Shown here: in pieces, positions 24,436 through 32,400 of the stretch
How the letters are laid out: each line of letters starts with the position of its first letter
Numbering within the stretch: the stretch's first letter is position 1
NCBI GenBank assembly: GCA_035515055.1
Contig: DATJBV010000009.1
Location: 132,533-196,532 of the forward strand
DNA length: 64,000 nucleotides
Direction of reading: 5' to 3'
DNA from: Pollutimonas sp035515055
Lineage (GTDB): Bacteria; Pseudomonadota; Gammaproteobacteria; Burkholderiales; Burkholderiaceae_B
Program-made: the position numbers and the translations under genes
Notes under the pieces: model-generated
What the model saw: the letters and a program-made list of their open reading frames with translations, nothing else
What the model was told of the DNA's origin: nothing
The model's database searches: none

Positions 24436-25325
24436 TAGAGTAGGGCGTCCTTGGTATTGAACTGTGCTGTTAGGGCGTCGATGTCGACTTGACCCGTAAA
24501 GACCGTGACGGCGGGTCCGCTCATGTGCAGGGTGGTGCCGTCCCAGGCCACTGTTAGGTCGCCCCCGCGCGTTTGTACCTGGACGGGAGAGTCGAGCAGG
24601 CCGCGGCGTATGCCGGCCACGACGGCGGCGCATGCGCCCGTACCGCAAGCCAGGGTTTCGCCGGCACCCCTTTCGTAGACACGCAGCTTGATGGTGTTGC
24701 GGTCCACTACTTGCATGAATCCGGCATTGACGCGGTTCGCAAAGCGCGAGTGGGATTCGATCAGCGGGCCGGTTTCAGTCACGGAGGCTGTAAGGATGTT
24801 GTCGACCACCTGGACGGCATGGGGATTGGATACGGCTACCAGGGAGATGATGGCGTCGGCGTGGCCCGGCAGGGGAAGTGTCCATACGGTGTCGCTGCCC
24901 GCGGCCTGGCTTTGGAGGCCCTGGGTATTGAGGGCCACGGCTTCGGGTGTGCAGCGGGTGGGGCCCATATCGACCAGCACGTCGCCCGTGTCGGATTCGC
25001 CCAGCGTGATCAGGCCGGTGCAAATTTCCACGCGCAAGGGATTGCGGCGAGACAGCGCCTGATCGTGCACGAAGCGTACAAAACAGCGGGCGCCATTGCC
25101 GCAGTGTTCTACTTCGGAGCCATCGGCATTGAAAACGCGATAGCGGAAATCGGCTTCGGGATGCAACGGTGTTTCGACCAGCAGCAGTTGGTCGGCGCCG
25201 ATGCCGAAGTGCCGGTCCGCAAGCGCGCGCGCCCGTTCGGGCGTTATTTCAATTGCTTGGCGGACGCCATCGAGCACAACGAAATCGTTGCCGGCACCAT
25301 GCATTTTTGCGAAGTTCCATATCAT
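24435..25325 (-). CDS. dapF: Diaminopimelate epimerase DapF
   Basis: Converts L,L- to meso-diaminopimelate for lysine and peptidoglycan. The 296-aa protein starts MIWNFAKMHGAGNDFVV, the family N-terminus, and holds the two catalytic cysteines in VEHCGNGARC and LACGTGACA. The frame is open up to 25472, but only the 25325 start gives the conserved N-terminus. It is translationally coupled to the DUF484 gene and preceded at 62 bp by the lipid A acyltransferase genes in the same direction. Confidence 0.96.
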   Translation of the reverse strand: MIWNFAKMHGAGNDFVVLDGVRQAIEITPERARALADRHFGIGADQLLLVETPLHPEADFRYRVFNADGSEVEHCGNGARCFVRFVHDQALSRRNPLRVEICTGLITLGESDTGDVLVDMGPTRCTPEAVALNTQGLQSQAAGSDTVWTLPLPGHADAIISLVAVSNPHAVQVVDNILTASVTETGPLIESHSRFANRVNAGFMQVVDRNTIKLRVYERGAGETLACGTGACAAVVAGIRRGLLDSPVQVQTRGGDLTVAWDGTTLHMSGPAVTVFTGQVDIDALTAQFNTKDALL

Positions 25326-25387
25326 GTGGTGATTATCCTGGATTGCGGTGTGTTTGTCCGCATTGCCAAGCACGTGGCGTGTTTGTT

Positions 25388-26278
25388 TCAGTAAACGCGC
25401 GCTTCGCCCGGCGGCCGGGTCTTGAAGCGGCGGTGTACCCAGTAGTACTGTGGCGGATCCACGCGGACCCATTCCTCGATCAGGCGATTAAGCCGTTCTG
25501 TGGCCTGTGCCGGGGTCTGTTCGCCAGGGAAGGAGTCGAGAGGGGGCAGCAGCGTTACACGGTATTGGCCGGTGGCGGGATCGAGCCGGCTGATAATCGG
25601 CACGACGGCCGCGTCCCAAGTCTTGGCGATTTGCGCGGTCGCCAGCAGCGTTGCCGCCGGCACGTTGAAAAATGGGATGAAGGCGGCGCCGGTGGCGCCG
25701 AAATCCATGTCGGGCAGGTAGTACACGGGTATGCCGTTACGCAAATGGCGTATCAGTCCCCGAACGCCATCGTGGCGACTGATCAGGTTGACACGGTTGA
25801 AGCGGCCGCGGCCCTCGCGCACCAGGGCATCGATATCAGGGTCGCTTTGTCGGGTATACATGGTCGCCGATTCCTGCAAAAATAACGTCAGCCTAGTTGC
25901 GGCGGCATCCAGGCCGATAAAATGCGGCGCAAGCAAGATGATCTTGCGTTTTGCCTTAAGCAGGGCATCGAGGCGATCAAGGCCCTCGATCGGAACGGTA
26001 TCCAGTATGGCCGTTGGCTGGCCGTACCAGAACAAGCCGCGATCCACGAGCGATTGGGCCAACAGATAAAAATGCTGGTGCAGCCAACGTTCGCGTTCTT
26101 GCGGCGGCTTTTCCGGAAAGCACAGTCGCAGGTTGGTCCGCACGATGTGAGCCCGCGAACGCATCAGTCGGGCGGCACACCAACCCAGGGCTTTAGCCCA
26201 ACGTCGGCGCACATGGAGCGGACTGCGTCCAAAATAAGAGAACAGGGCCCGCAGCAGCGGCATTTTGTTGAACGTCAT
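25388..26278 (-). CDS. Lipid A biosynthesis acyltransferase, LpxL/HtrB family (second of pair)
   Basis: A 296-aa inner-membrane acyltransferase that adds secondary acyl chains to lipid A. The HX4D catalytic motif is visible in LLAPHFIGLDAAATRL near residue 116, and the C-terminal RRFKTRPPGE is the usual end of the family. Its start overlaps the preceding homologue by 4 bp (26275-26278), so the two are coupled. The pair resembles the tandem lpxL genes upstream of dapF in Bordetella; which acyl position each modifies cannot be told here. Confidence 0.88.
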   Translation of the reverse strand: MTFNKMPLLRALFSYFGRSPLHVRRRWAKALGWCAARLMRSRAHIVRTNLRLCFPEKPPQERERWLHQHFYLLAQSLVDRGLFWYGQPTAILDTVPIEGLDRLDALLKAKRKIILLAPHFIGLDAAATRLTLFLQESATMYTRQSDPDIDALVREGRGRFNRVNLISRHDGVRGLIRHLRNGIPVYYLPDMDFGATGAAFIPFFNVPAATLLATAQIAKTWDAAVVPIISRLDPATGQYRVTLLPPLDSFPGEQTPAQATERLNRLIEEWVRVDPPQYYWVHRRFKTRPPGEARVY

Positions 26279-27159
26279 GAGCGGGTGCCGCCGGGGTGGC
26301 TTTCTTCCGCATGAAAGTCCTCCGGACGGGGGGGCGCTTCCTTGGGAATCTTGTACCTGTTATAGCTCCATAGATACTGTTGCGGGAATCGGCGTATCAG
26401 GGCTTCCATGGCATGGTTGATGGCCGCGGTCTGGGCCTCGACACCGGCAGGAAGCGGCTCTGGCAATCGAACGTAGTGGATGCGCCAGCCCTTGCCGGAC
26501 GGCAGGCGTTCGCCAGCGGTAAGTATGACCGCGACGCCGGTCTGCATCGCCAGCTTGCCCGCAAGCGTCATGGTATAGGCGGGCTTCCCGAAGAAAGGCG
26601 CCCACGCACCGTCTCCGCCGCCGGGAACCTGGTCCGGCAGCATGCCCACGGCTTCGCCGCGCTTGAGTGCCCGCACGAACTCGCGCACGCCTTGCATGGT
26701 GGCGGGCACAGCCTTGAGGCCCGACATATTGCGTGCCTGTTCCATGACAGGTTCCAGGAACGCCATCCGTGGCGGCCGGTACATGACGGTGATCGGTCCG
26801 TGCTGTATGAGATAGCGGGCCGTGATTTCGAAGCAGCCCAGATGCGGCGTCAGGTACAGGATGCCGCGCCCCTCGGCCAGTGCCTGGCGCACCACGTCGT
26901 CGTCGTCGCTTTGCGTTGTCCGCAGGCATTCATCGGTGCGCAGCCAGACCTTGGCGGTTTCGAAGATCATTGCGCCGGTTTCCGCCGCCGACTTCCGCGC
27001 AAAATGCGGGTCTGTGTAACCCGCCTGCCTGGCATTGGCTTGCAGGCGTCGCCGGTAGCGACCGGGCCATGCATAGACGGCTTGCCCCGCGAAACGACCG
27101 ATCCCGTGGAGGATAGGCAAAGGAATCCATGCCAACAATCTAAATAAAGCCAGGACCAT
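26275..27159 (-). CDS. Lipid A biosynthesis acyltransferase, LpxL/HtrB family (first of pair)
   Basis: A 294-aa paralogue of the next gene, with an N-terminal hydrophobic anchor (MVLALFRLLAWIPLPILHG), the HX4E catalytic motif in LTPHLGCFEITARY, the MYRPPR segment and PDQVPGGGDG. The ATG at 27159 gives the standard family N-terminus; an upstream ATG at 27228 would add 23 hydrophilic residues. It is divergent from metK across about 250 bp that contains the metK leader. Acts in the inner membrane on Kdo2-lipid A. Confidence 0.87.
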   Translation of the reverse strand: MVLALFRLLAWIPLPILHGIGRFAGQAVYAWPGRYRRRLQANARQAGYTDPHFARKSAAETGAMIFETAKVWLRTDECLRTTQSDDDDVVRQALAEGRGILYLTPHLGCFEITARYLIQHGPITVMYRPPRMAFLEPVMEQARNMSGLKAVPATMQGVREFVRALKRGEAVGMLPDQVPGGGDGAWAPFFGKPAYTMTLAGKLAMQTGVAVILTAGERLPSGKGWRIHYVRLPEPLPAGVEAQTAAINHAMEALIRRFPQQYLWSYNRYKIPKEAPPRPEDFHAEESHPGGTRS

Positions 27160-27265
27160 AAGCCGGCCATAACCCTTATGAGAAAAGTGTAAAGAAGCAC
27201 TGCCTTGGTATTTTCGCTTAAAATGCAATTCATCGCTGAGTTAACCGACAACTTGCGGAGCGATC

Positions 27266-27291
27266 GCACGTCTACTTCGCCGAAGGCGTGC
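27266..27291 (+). other. Hairpin in the metK leader (5' element)
   Basis: GCACG (27266-27270) pairs with CGTGC (27287-27291), with an inner CTTC/GAAG stem, followed by seven A. It lies about 120 nt before the metK start. It may be part of a structured leader; no known riboswitch class was recognised. Confidence 0.4.
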
Positions 27292-27325
27292 AAAAAAACC
27301 GCTAAAGCGTCGCGCCCTGATAAAA

Positions 27326-27351
27326 CACCTGTCCCACAGGCATCCGAGGTG
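27326..27351 (+). promoter_or_regulatory. Two mutually exclusive hairpins in the metK leader
   Basis: CCTGT (27328-27332) can pair with ACAGG (27336-27340) in a tight 3-nt loop hairpin, or CACCT (27326-27330) can pair with AGGTG (27347-27351). Both use the same CCT bases, so only one helix can form. The position 60-80 nt before the metK GTG start would fit translational or processing control. Confidence 0.35.
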
Positions 27352-27408
27352 CAACGCGTTTGTTAAACCTCCATGCTGGGCAACCAGTGTTTTTACAGGA
27401 CGCAAAAC

Positions 27409-28572
27409 GTGGCCAATAACGATTTCCTCTTCACCTCCGAATCCGTTTCCGAAGGTCATCCCGACAAAGTCGCCGATCAAATCTCCGACGCCATTCTCGA
27501 CGCCATTTTCACCCAAGACCCCAACGCGCGTGTCGCCGCCGAAACGCTTTGCAATACGGGCCTGGTTGTCCTTGCCGGAGAAATCACCACCACGGCAAAC
27601 GTCGACTACATCCAGGTTGCACGCGATACGATCAAGCGCATCGGCTACGACAACACCGAATACGGTATCGACTATAAAGGTTGCGCGGTGCTGGTTGCCT
27701 ACGACAAACAGTCGCCTGATATCGCTCAGGGCGTCGATCGCAGCCCCGAAGAAATTCTCAACCAGGGCGCTGGCGACCAGGGCCTTATGTTCGGCTACGC
27801 TTGCGACGAAACGCCCGACCTCATGCCGGCTCCCATCTGGTACGCGCACCGGCTGATGCAGCGCCAGAGCGAACTGCGCAAAGACGGCCGTCTTCCTTGG
27901 CTGCGTCCCGATGCCAAGTCGCAAGTCACCTTCCGCTATGTCAACGGCAAACCCGCCGAAGTCGATACGGTGGTCTTGTCGACGCAGCACGCGCCTGAAA
28001 TGTCGCAGGCCGACATCAAAGAAGCCGTGATCGAGCACATCATCAAGCCCAGCTTCCCCGACGGCCTGCTTACCGCCAAGACCAAATTCATGGTCAACCC
28101 CACCGGCGTTTTTGTCATCGGGGGTCCGCAGGGCGACTGCGGCCTTACAGGGCGCAAGATCATTGTCGACACCTATGGCGGCGCATGCCCCCACGGCGGC
28201 GGCGCCTTTTCGGGCAAGGATCCTTCCAAGGTGGATCGCTCCGCCGCCTATGCGGCGCGCTATGTCGCCAAGAACATCGTGGCCGCGGGCCTGGCGCGTC
28301 AGTGCCAAGTGCAGGTCAGTTATGCCATAGGCGTGGCCGAACCCATTAATATAACGGTCTACACCGAAGGCACCGGCATCATGCCAGACGACCAGATCGC
28401 GCGCCTGGTCCGCGAGCACTTCGATCTGCGCCCCAAAGGCATCATCAACATGCTGGATCTGCTGCGCCCCATCTATACCAAAACAGCGGCTTATGGGCAT
28501 TTCGGCCGCGCCGAACCCGAATTCAGCTGGGAAGCCACCGATAAAATCCAGGTGCTCAAGAAGGCCGCCTAA
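27409..28572 (+). CDS. metK: S-adenosylmethionine synthetase MetK
   Basis: Makes SAM from methionine and ATP. The GTG at 27409 is the start: ACAGGA lies 8 bases upstream and the product begins (M)ANNDFLFTSESVSEGHPDK, the family N-terminus; an ATG at 27373 in the same frame has no ribosome-binding site. The product is 387 aa, full length. Signature segments are GAGDQGLMFGYA and GGGAFSGKDPSKVDRSAA. It begins a methyl-cycle region followed by DUF1289, ahcY and metF. The upstream 170 nt are structured. Confidence 0.97.
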   Translation: MANNDFLFTSESVSEGHPDKVADQISDAILDAIFTQDPNARVAAETLCNTGLVVLAGEITTTANVDYIQVARDTIKRIGYDNTEYGIDYKGCAVLVAYDKQSPDIAQGVDRSPEEILNQGAGDQGLMFGYACDETPDLMPAPIWYAHRLMQRQSELRKDGRLPWLRPDAKSQVTFRYVNGKPAEVDTVVLSTQHAPEMSQADIKEAVIEHIIKPSFPDGLLTAKTKFMVNPTGVFVIGGPQGDCGLTGRKIIVDTYGGACPHGGGAFSGKDPSKVDRSAAYAARYVAKNIVAAGLARQCQVQVSYAIGVAEPINITVYTEGTGIMPDDQIARLVREHFDLRPKGIINMLDLLRPIYTKTAAYGHFGRAEPEFSWEATDKIQVLKKAA

Positions 28573-28622
28573 GCACGGCAGGCATGCGGCTGCACTGGCA
28601 TGCCGCATGCGCCCAAAAAAAC

Positions 28623-28856
28623 ATGCCCGACGATACCCGCAAACTCGCCGCCACCGATTCGCCTTGCATTGCCGTGTGTACGACGTTGTACGACGACATT
28701 TGCCGAGGCTGCGGGCGTACAGCCATGGAAGTCGCCAATTGGGTGTTCCTGGATGATGCTGAAAAGCAGCAAGTCCGGGAGCGCATTACCCAGCAGGGTT
28801 ACCCTCGCGGCTCATCCCCTGACAAGGCGCGTGGCGCGTCCGGGCGCAAGAATTAA
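28623..28856 (+). CDS. DUF1289 family protein
   Basis: A 77-aa protein of the DUF1289 family. It has the typical cysteine pattern SPCIAVC followed by DICRGCGRT, then an acidic/Trp segment (EVANWVFLDDAEKQQV) and a basic tail. Such proteins are thought to bind a metal through the Cys-x3-Cys and Cys-x2-Cys pairs, but no function is established. ATG at 28623; the frame continues upstream to 28584 without a better start. It lies between metK and the SAH riboswitch. Confidence 0.82.
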   Translation: MPDDTRKLAATDSPCIAVCTTLYDDICRGCGRTAMEVANWVFLDDAEKQQVRERITQQGYPRGSSPDKARGASGRKN

Positions 28857-28876
28857 GCATTTACGTTAAAATCTGG

Positions 28877-28981
28877 CCTTCCTGAGGAGCGCTGCAACGG
28901 CGCGGGAGCCCCAAGCCTTCGGCTTTGTGCGTTTTCCGTCCGCTAGGCTCAGGAAGGTTTTCCGTTTCAACGGCGCTCATC
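28877..28981 (+). ncRNA. S-adenosylhomocysteine (SAH) riboswitch
   Basis: The sequence matches the SAH riboswitch that controls ahcY in many beta- and gammaproteobacteria. Helix P1 is a perfect 10-bp match (28877-28886 with 28948-28957). The conserved GAGGAGCGCTGCAACGG block follows the 5' arm, and the 3' pseudoknot strand GCGCTC (28973-28978) pairs with GAGCGC (28887-28892). GCTCATC (28975-28981) can alternatively pair with GATGAGC (29001-29007), a possible expression platform that competes with the pseudoknot. It lies 73 nt before the ahcY start; SAH binding should raise ahcY expression. Confidence 0.95.
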
Positions 28982-29053
28982 ATTCCCTGTACAGGCGAAA
29001 GATGAGCTCTTGTTGCACCGTCTTTGCCGCTACGGGTTTATTGGGACCACACC

Positions 29054-30472
29054 ATGAACACTGTCGCTGAAACCACTTTTTCCGATTACACCATTGCCGA
29101 CATCGCGTTGGCTGGCTGGGGCCGCCGCGAGATCGCGATTGCCGAAACCGAAATGCCCGGCCTGATGGCCACGCGCGAAGAATATGCCGCATCGCAGCCT
29201 CTGAAGGGCGCCCGCATCGCCGGCAGCCTGCACATGACGATCCAGACAGCGGTACTGATCGAAACCCTCACAGCGCTTGGCGCGGAAGTGCGCTGGGCCT
29301 CGTGCAATATTTTCTCCACGCAGGATCACGCCGCGGCGGCAATCGCCGCCAGCGGTACGCCTGTCTTTGCCGTCAAGGGCGAAACCCTGGAAGATTACTG
29401 GGCCTATACGCACCAGATTTTCCAGTGGCCGAATGGCCAGCACGCCAACATGATCCTGGACGATGGTGGCGACGCAACCACATTGCTGCATCTGGGCACC
29501 AAGGCCGAAACCGACATTTCCGTGCTGGACAAACCGGGCAGCGAAGAAGAGCGCGTACTGTTCGCCTCCATCAAGGCGCAATTGGCCCGCGATCCGAAGT
29601 GGTACTCGACGCGCCTGGCTGAAGTCAAAGGCGTCACCGAAGAAACCACAACGGGCGTTCACCGCCTGTATCAAATGTCGCGCAAGGGCGAACTGGCTTT
29701 CCCCGGCATCAACGTCAACGACTCGGTTACCAAATCCAAATTCGACAACTTGTATGGCTGCCGCGAATCGCTGGTCGACGGCATCAAGCGCGCCACCGAC
29801 GTCATGATCGCCGGCAAGGTCGCCATTGTTTGCGGATTTGGCGATGTGGGCAAGGGTTGCGCCCAAGCATTGTCGGCCTTGCGCGCCCAGGTTTGGGTGA
29901 CGGAAGTCGACCCCATCTGCGCCTTGCAGGCATCGATGGAGGGCTACAAGGTCGTTACCCTGGACGAAGCCGCCGCGCATGCCGATATTTTCGTCACGGC
30001 CACCGGCAACTACCACGTGATCACCCGTGAACACATGGACCGCATGAAAGACCAGGCCATCGTCTGCAACATCGGTCACTTCGACAACGAGATCGACGTC
30101 GCTTCCATCGAAAGCCTGGAATGGGAAGAAGTCAAACCCCAGGTGGATCATGTGATTTTCCCGGACGGCAAGCGCATTATCCTGCTGGCCAAAGGCCGCC
30201 TGGTCAATCTTGGGTGCGCCACCGGCCATCCGTCCTTCGTCATGTCGGCATCCTTCACCAACCAGACCATCGCCCAGATCGAACTTTTCACGCGCGGCGA
30301 TGCGTACAAGAAAGGTCAGGTTTATGTGCTTCCCAAGCACCTCGACGAGAAAGTGGCGCGCCTGCATTTGAAGAAGCTGGGCGTGCAACTGACCGAACTG
30401 CGCCAGGACCAGGCCGATTACATCAATGTGCCGGTATCCGGTCCATACAAGCCAGAGCACTATCGCTACTAA
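29054..30472 (+). CDS. ahcY: Adenosylhomocysteinase AhcY
   Basis: Splits SAH into adenosine and homocysteine, removing the inhibitor of methyltransferases. The 472-aa protein has the N-terminal GWGRREIAIAETEMPGL, the catalytic region GVTEETTTGVHRLYQM, the NAD-binding VCGFGDVGKGCAQAL and the C-terminal KPEHYRY, the conserved end that closes the neighbour's NAD site. Includes the approximately 40-residue insertion typical of long bacterial AhcY. The ATG at 29054 follows the SAH riboswitch directly. The downstream holin-like gene and metF lie close behind. Confidence 0.97.
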   Translation: MNTVAETTFSDYTIADIALAGWGRREIAIAETEMPGLMATREEYAASQPLKGARIAGSLHMTIQTAVLIETLTALGAEVRWASCNIFSTQDHAAAAIAASGTPVFAVKGETLEDYWAYTHQIFQWPNGQHANMILDDGGDATTLLHLGTKAETDISVLDKPGSEEERVLFASIKAQLARDPKWYSTRLAEVKGVTEETTTGVHRLYQMSRKGELAFPGINVNDSVTKSKFDNLYGCRESLVDGIKRATDVMIAGKVAIVCGFGDVGKGCAQALSALRAQVWVTEVDPICALQASMEGYKVVTLDEAAAHADIFVTATGNYHVITREHMDRMKDQAIVCNIGHFDNEIDVASIESLEWEEVKPQVDHVIFPDGKRIILLAKGRLVNLGCATGHPSFVMSASFTNQTIAQIELFTRGDAYKKGQVYVLPKHLDEKVARLHLKKLGVQLTELRQDQADYINVPVSGPYKPEHYRY

Positions 30473-30499
30473 CCTTTGTATTTGCCTGGAGGTTTCGTC

Positions 30500-30838
30500 A
30501 TGGAACTCATTCTTGTCTGGATACTGAACGCCGTTGCCTTGCTGATTGTGGCGTACATCCTGCCAGGGATCACAGTGGCCTCTTTCGGGTCAGCCCTGAT
30601 CGCTGCGTTAGTCCTTGGCTTGCTGAATACGCTGGTCAAGCCCTTGCTTATCCTGTTGACCCTGCCTATCACCATCGTGACGCTGGGGCTCTTCCTTCTG
30701 GTGCTCAATGCATTGGTCTTTTGGTTCGCCGGTTCGGTATTGAAAGGCTTCCAGGTCAATGGCTTCTGGTGGGCGCTGTTGGGCGCATTCATCTATAGCA
30801 TTGTGTCGGGGCTGCTATCAAGGTTGTTGGGTCAATGA
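30500..30838 (+). CDS. Phage-holin-family (YvlD-like) membrane protein
   Basis: A 112-aa integral membrane protein with about four hydrophobic spans and the family motif GLLNTLVKPLLILLTLPITI. It belongs to the Phage_holin_4_2 / YvlD family, which despite the name is mostly chromosomal and of unknown function. CTGGAGG upstream supports the ATG at 30500. It is 27 bp from ahcY and overlaps the metF start (ATGA at 30835-30838), so it is embedded in the methyl-cycle operon. Confidence 0.88.
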   Translation: MELILVWILNAVALLIVAYILPGITVASFGSALIAALVLGLLNTLVKPLLILLTLPITIVTLGLFLLVLNALVFWFAGSVLKGFQVNGFWWALLGAFIYSIVSGLLSRLLGQ

Positions 30839-31671
30839 GCGCTACTAAGGCAATCAGTCTTGAGTTCTTTCCACCCCGCGACACCGCTGCTAACGATAAG
30901 CTGGTGCGTTCGGCCGGCAAGTTGCTACGTTTGAACCCGACCTATGTCAGCGTCACGTTCGGCGCAGGCGGTTCGACTCGCAGCGGTACGGCGGACACCG
31001 TCCAGATGCTGCAGGGCCTGGGGTGCGATGCGGCCCCTCACCTGTCTTGCATAGGGGCAACGCGAGCCGCCTTGGCCGAGATCCTGGACTCATACCGGGC
31101 CATGGGCGTCAAGCGTATTGTGGCCCTGCGTGGCGACCTGCCATCCGGAATGGGCGGCGATGCCGGCGAGCTGCATTATGCGAGCGAACTCGTGGCGTTC
31201 ATCCGCCAGCATAGCGGCGATTGGTTCCATATCGAAGTCGCGGCCTATCCCGAAATGCATCCACAGGCAACGGGATCGGCGGCGGATCTGGATCACTTCA
31301 TCAGCAAGGTGGATGCGGGCGCAAACAGCGCGATCACGCAGTACTTTTTCAATCCCGACGCTTATTTTGATTTTGTCGGAAGAGTACGCGGCAAGGGAGT
31401 GGACGTTCCTATCGTTCCGGGGATCATGCCAATTACGAATTACGCGCAACTGGCAAGGTTCTCGACAATGTGCGGGTCCGAAATTCCACGTTGGATACGC
31501 CTGAGGCTGGCCGATTTCGGCGACGACAAGGCGTCCATCAGGGCATTCGGCATTGACGTGGTTTCCAGGCTTTCACAAGACTTGCTGGATGGCGGCGCCC
31601 CGGGTTTGCATTTTTATACGCTGAACAATGCCGACGCAACTGCGGCCATTTGGCAGCAATTGCGGGTATAG
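30835..31671 (+). CDS. metF: 5,10-methylenetetrahydrofolate reductase MetF
   Basis: Reduces methylene-THF to 5-methyl-THF, the methyl donor for homocysteine remethylation. The 278-aa FAD TIM-barrel protein begins SLEFFPPRD (catalytic Glu of the EFFPP motif) and carries VSVTFGAGGSTR, LRGDLP, the ITQYFF strand and VPGIMPITNYAQL. The start overlaps the holin-like gene by 4 bp. Together with metK and ahcY it forms the methyl cycle; homocysteine produced by AhcY is the acceptor for the product of MetF through MetE or MetH elsewhere. Confidence 0.95.
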   Translation: MSATKAISLEFFPPRDTAANDKLVRSAGKLLRLNPTYVSVTFGAGGSTRSGTADTVQMLQGLGCDAAPHLSCIGATRAALAEILDSYRAMGVKRIVALRGDLPSGMGGDAGELHYASELVAFIRQHSGDWFHIEVAAYPEMHPQATGSAADLDHFISKVDAGANSAITQYFFNPDAYFDFVGRVRGKGVDVPIVPGIMPITNYAQLARFSTMCGSEIPRWIRLRLADFGDDKASIRAFGIDVVSRLSQDLLDGGAPGLHFYTLNNADATAAIWQQLRV

Positions 31672-31692
31672 CCGCAGTATCGGTTCTTGCGC

Positions 31693-32325
31693 CTACGCCA
31701 GTGTGGGGGCAGGAACCGCCCAGCCTTTGTCGGTCAGAATGGCGTCGAGCCTGACGTCATGGCTGCCGGCAATATACGATTCGCCTGATAGGTCGCCGGT
31801 GGCCCATGCAATGCCTATACTGGTGTACGGGTGCTGTTTTTGCTTAAGGGCGGCAAGTGTGCGGTCGTAATAGCCCTTGCCGTATCCCACGCGGTCGCCC
31901 TGGCGGGTATAGCCCAATGTAGGAACCAACACAATGTCGGGCAAGGGCGCCGGATCGCCTTCTGGCTCCAGAATGCCGTAGTTGCCGGCATGCATGGGGG
32001 TGCCAGGGGTCCAGAGCCTGAACTCCAGCGGAGCATTCGCGCGCGAAACCACGGGTAGCGACACGCTATAGCCTTCTTCTTCCACCCACTGCTCGAGCAG
32101 TGGTTGTAGCTGAGGTTCATCGGCCATGGGCCAAAAAGCCGCGATGTGGCGCGGCAATGGCTTGCCCGCTTCGCGCAGCTTGCTTCGATTAGTCGCAAGC
32201 CAGGTGTACAGGCGGCCGCGTATCAGCAGTGCGCCTCTGTTGCGATCGACGGCGCTCTGCGCGGCCCTGCGCTCTTTTAATCGCACCCGGAGTGGGACTG
32301 CGTTATTCTCTATGCTGTTATTCAT
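31693..32325 (-). CDS. 5-formyltetrahydrofolate cyclo-ligase
   Basis: Converts 5-formyl-THF to methenyl-THF using ATP, returning this storage folate to the active pool. The 210-aa protein has the family signature near its C-terminal third (RVGYGKGYYDRTL) and the N-terminal basic helix RVRLKERRAAQSA. The start is the ATG at 32325 (MNNSIENNAVP); the longer frame to 32502 overlaps the divergent transglycosylase gene. The adjacency to metF links it to one-carbon metabolism. Confidence 0.9.
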   Translation of the reverse strand: MNNSIENNAVPLRVRLKERRAAQSAVDRNRGALLIRGRLYTWLATNRSKLREAGKPLPRHIAAFWPMADEPQLQPLLEQWVEEEGYSVSLPVVSRANAPLEFRLWTPGTPMHAGNYGILEPEGDPAPLPDIVLVPTLGYTRQGDRVGYGKGYYDRTLAALKQKQHPYTSIGIAWATGDLSGESYIAGSHDVRLDAILTDKGWAVPAPTLA

Positions 32326-32400
32326 GGCGGTGTTATGTGGAATCCAGACAAGATGGCAATCAATAGGCAACGGTATCAGAAAACCCGAAGCGTTTCCGGC

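Noticed and set aside
27241..28608. 455-aa open frame on the minus strand over metK
   Set aside because: It is the antisense shadow of the highly conserved metK gene in a high-G+C genome; its sequence has no recognisable domain and it lacks a sensible start context.
28582..28610. GCATGCGGC / GCCGCATGC inverted repeat after metK as a terminator
   Set aside because: It is followed by A residues instead of T on the plus strand and overlaps the region just before the DUF1289 start, so it does not look like an intrinsic terminator for metK.
29030..30460. 476-aa open frame on the minus strand over ahcY
   Set aside because: It mirrors ahcY almost exactly in extent, as expected from codon bias; the ahcY reading frame matches its family throughout.
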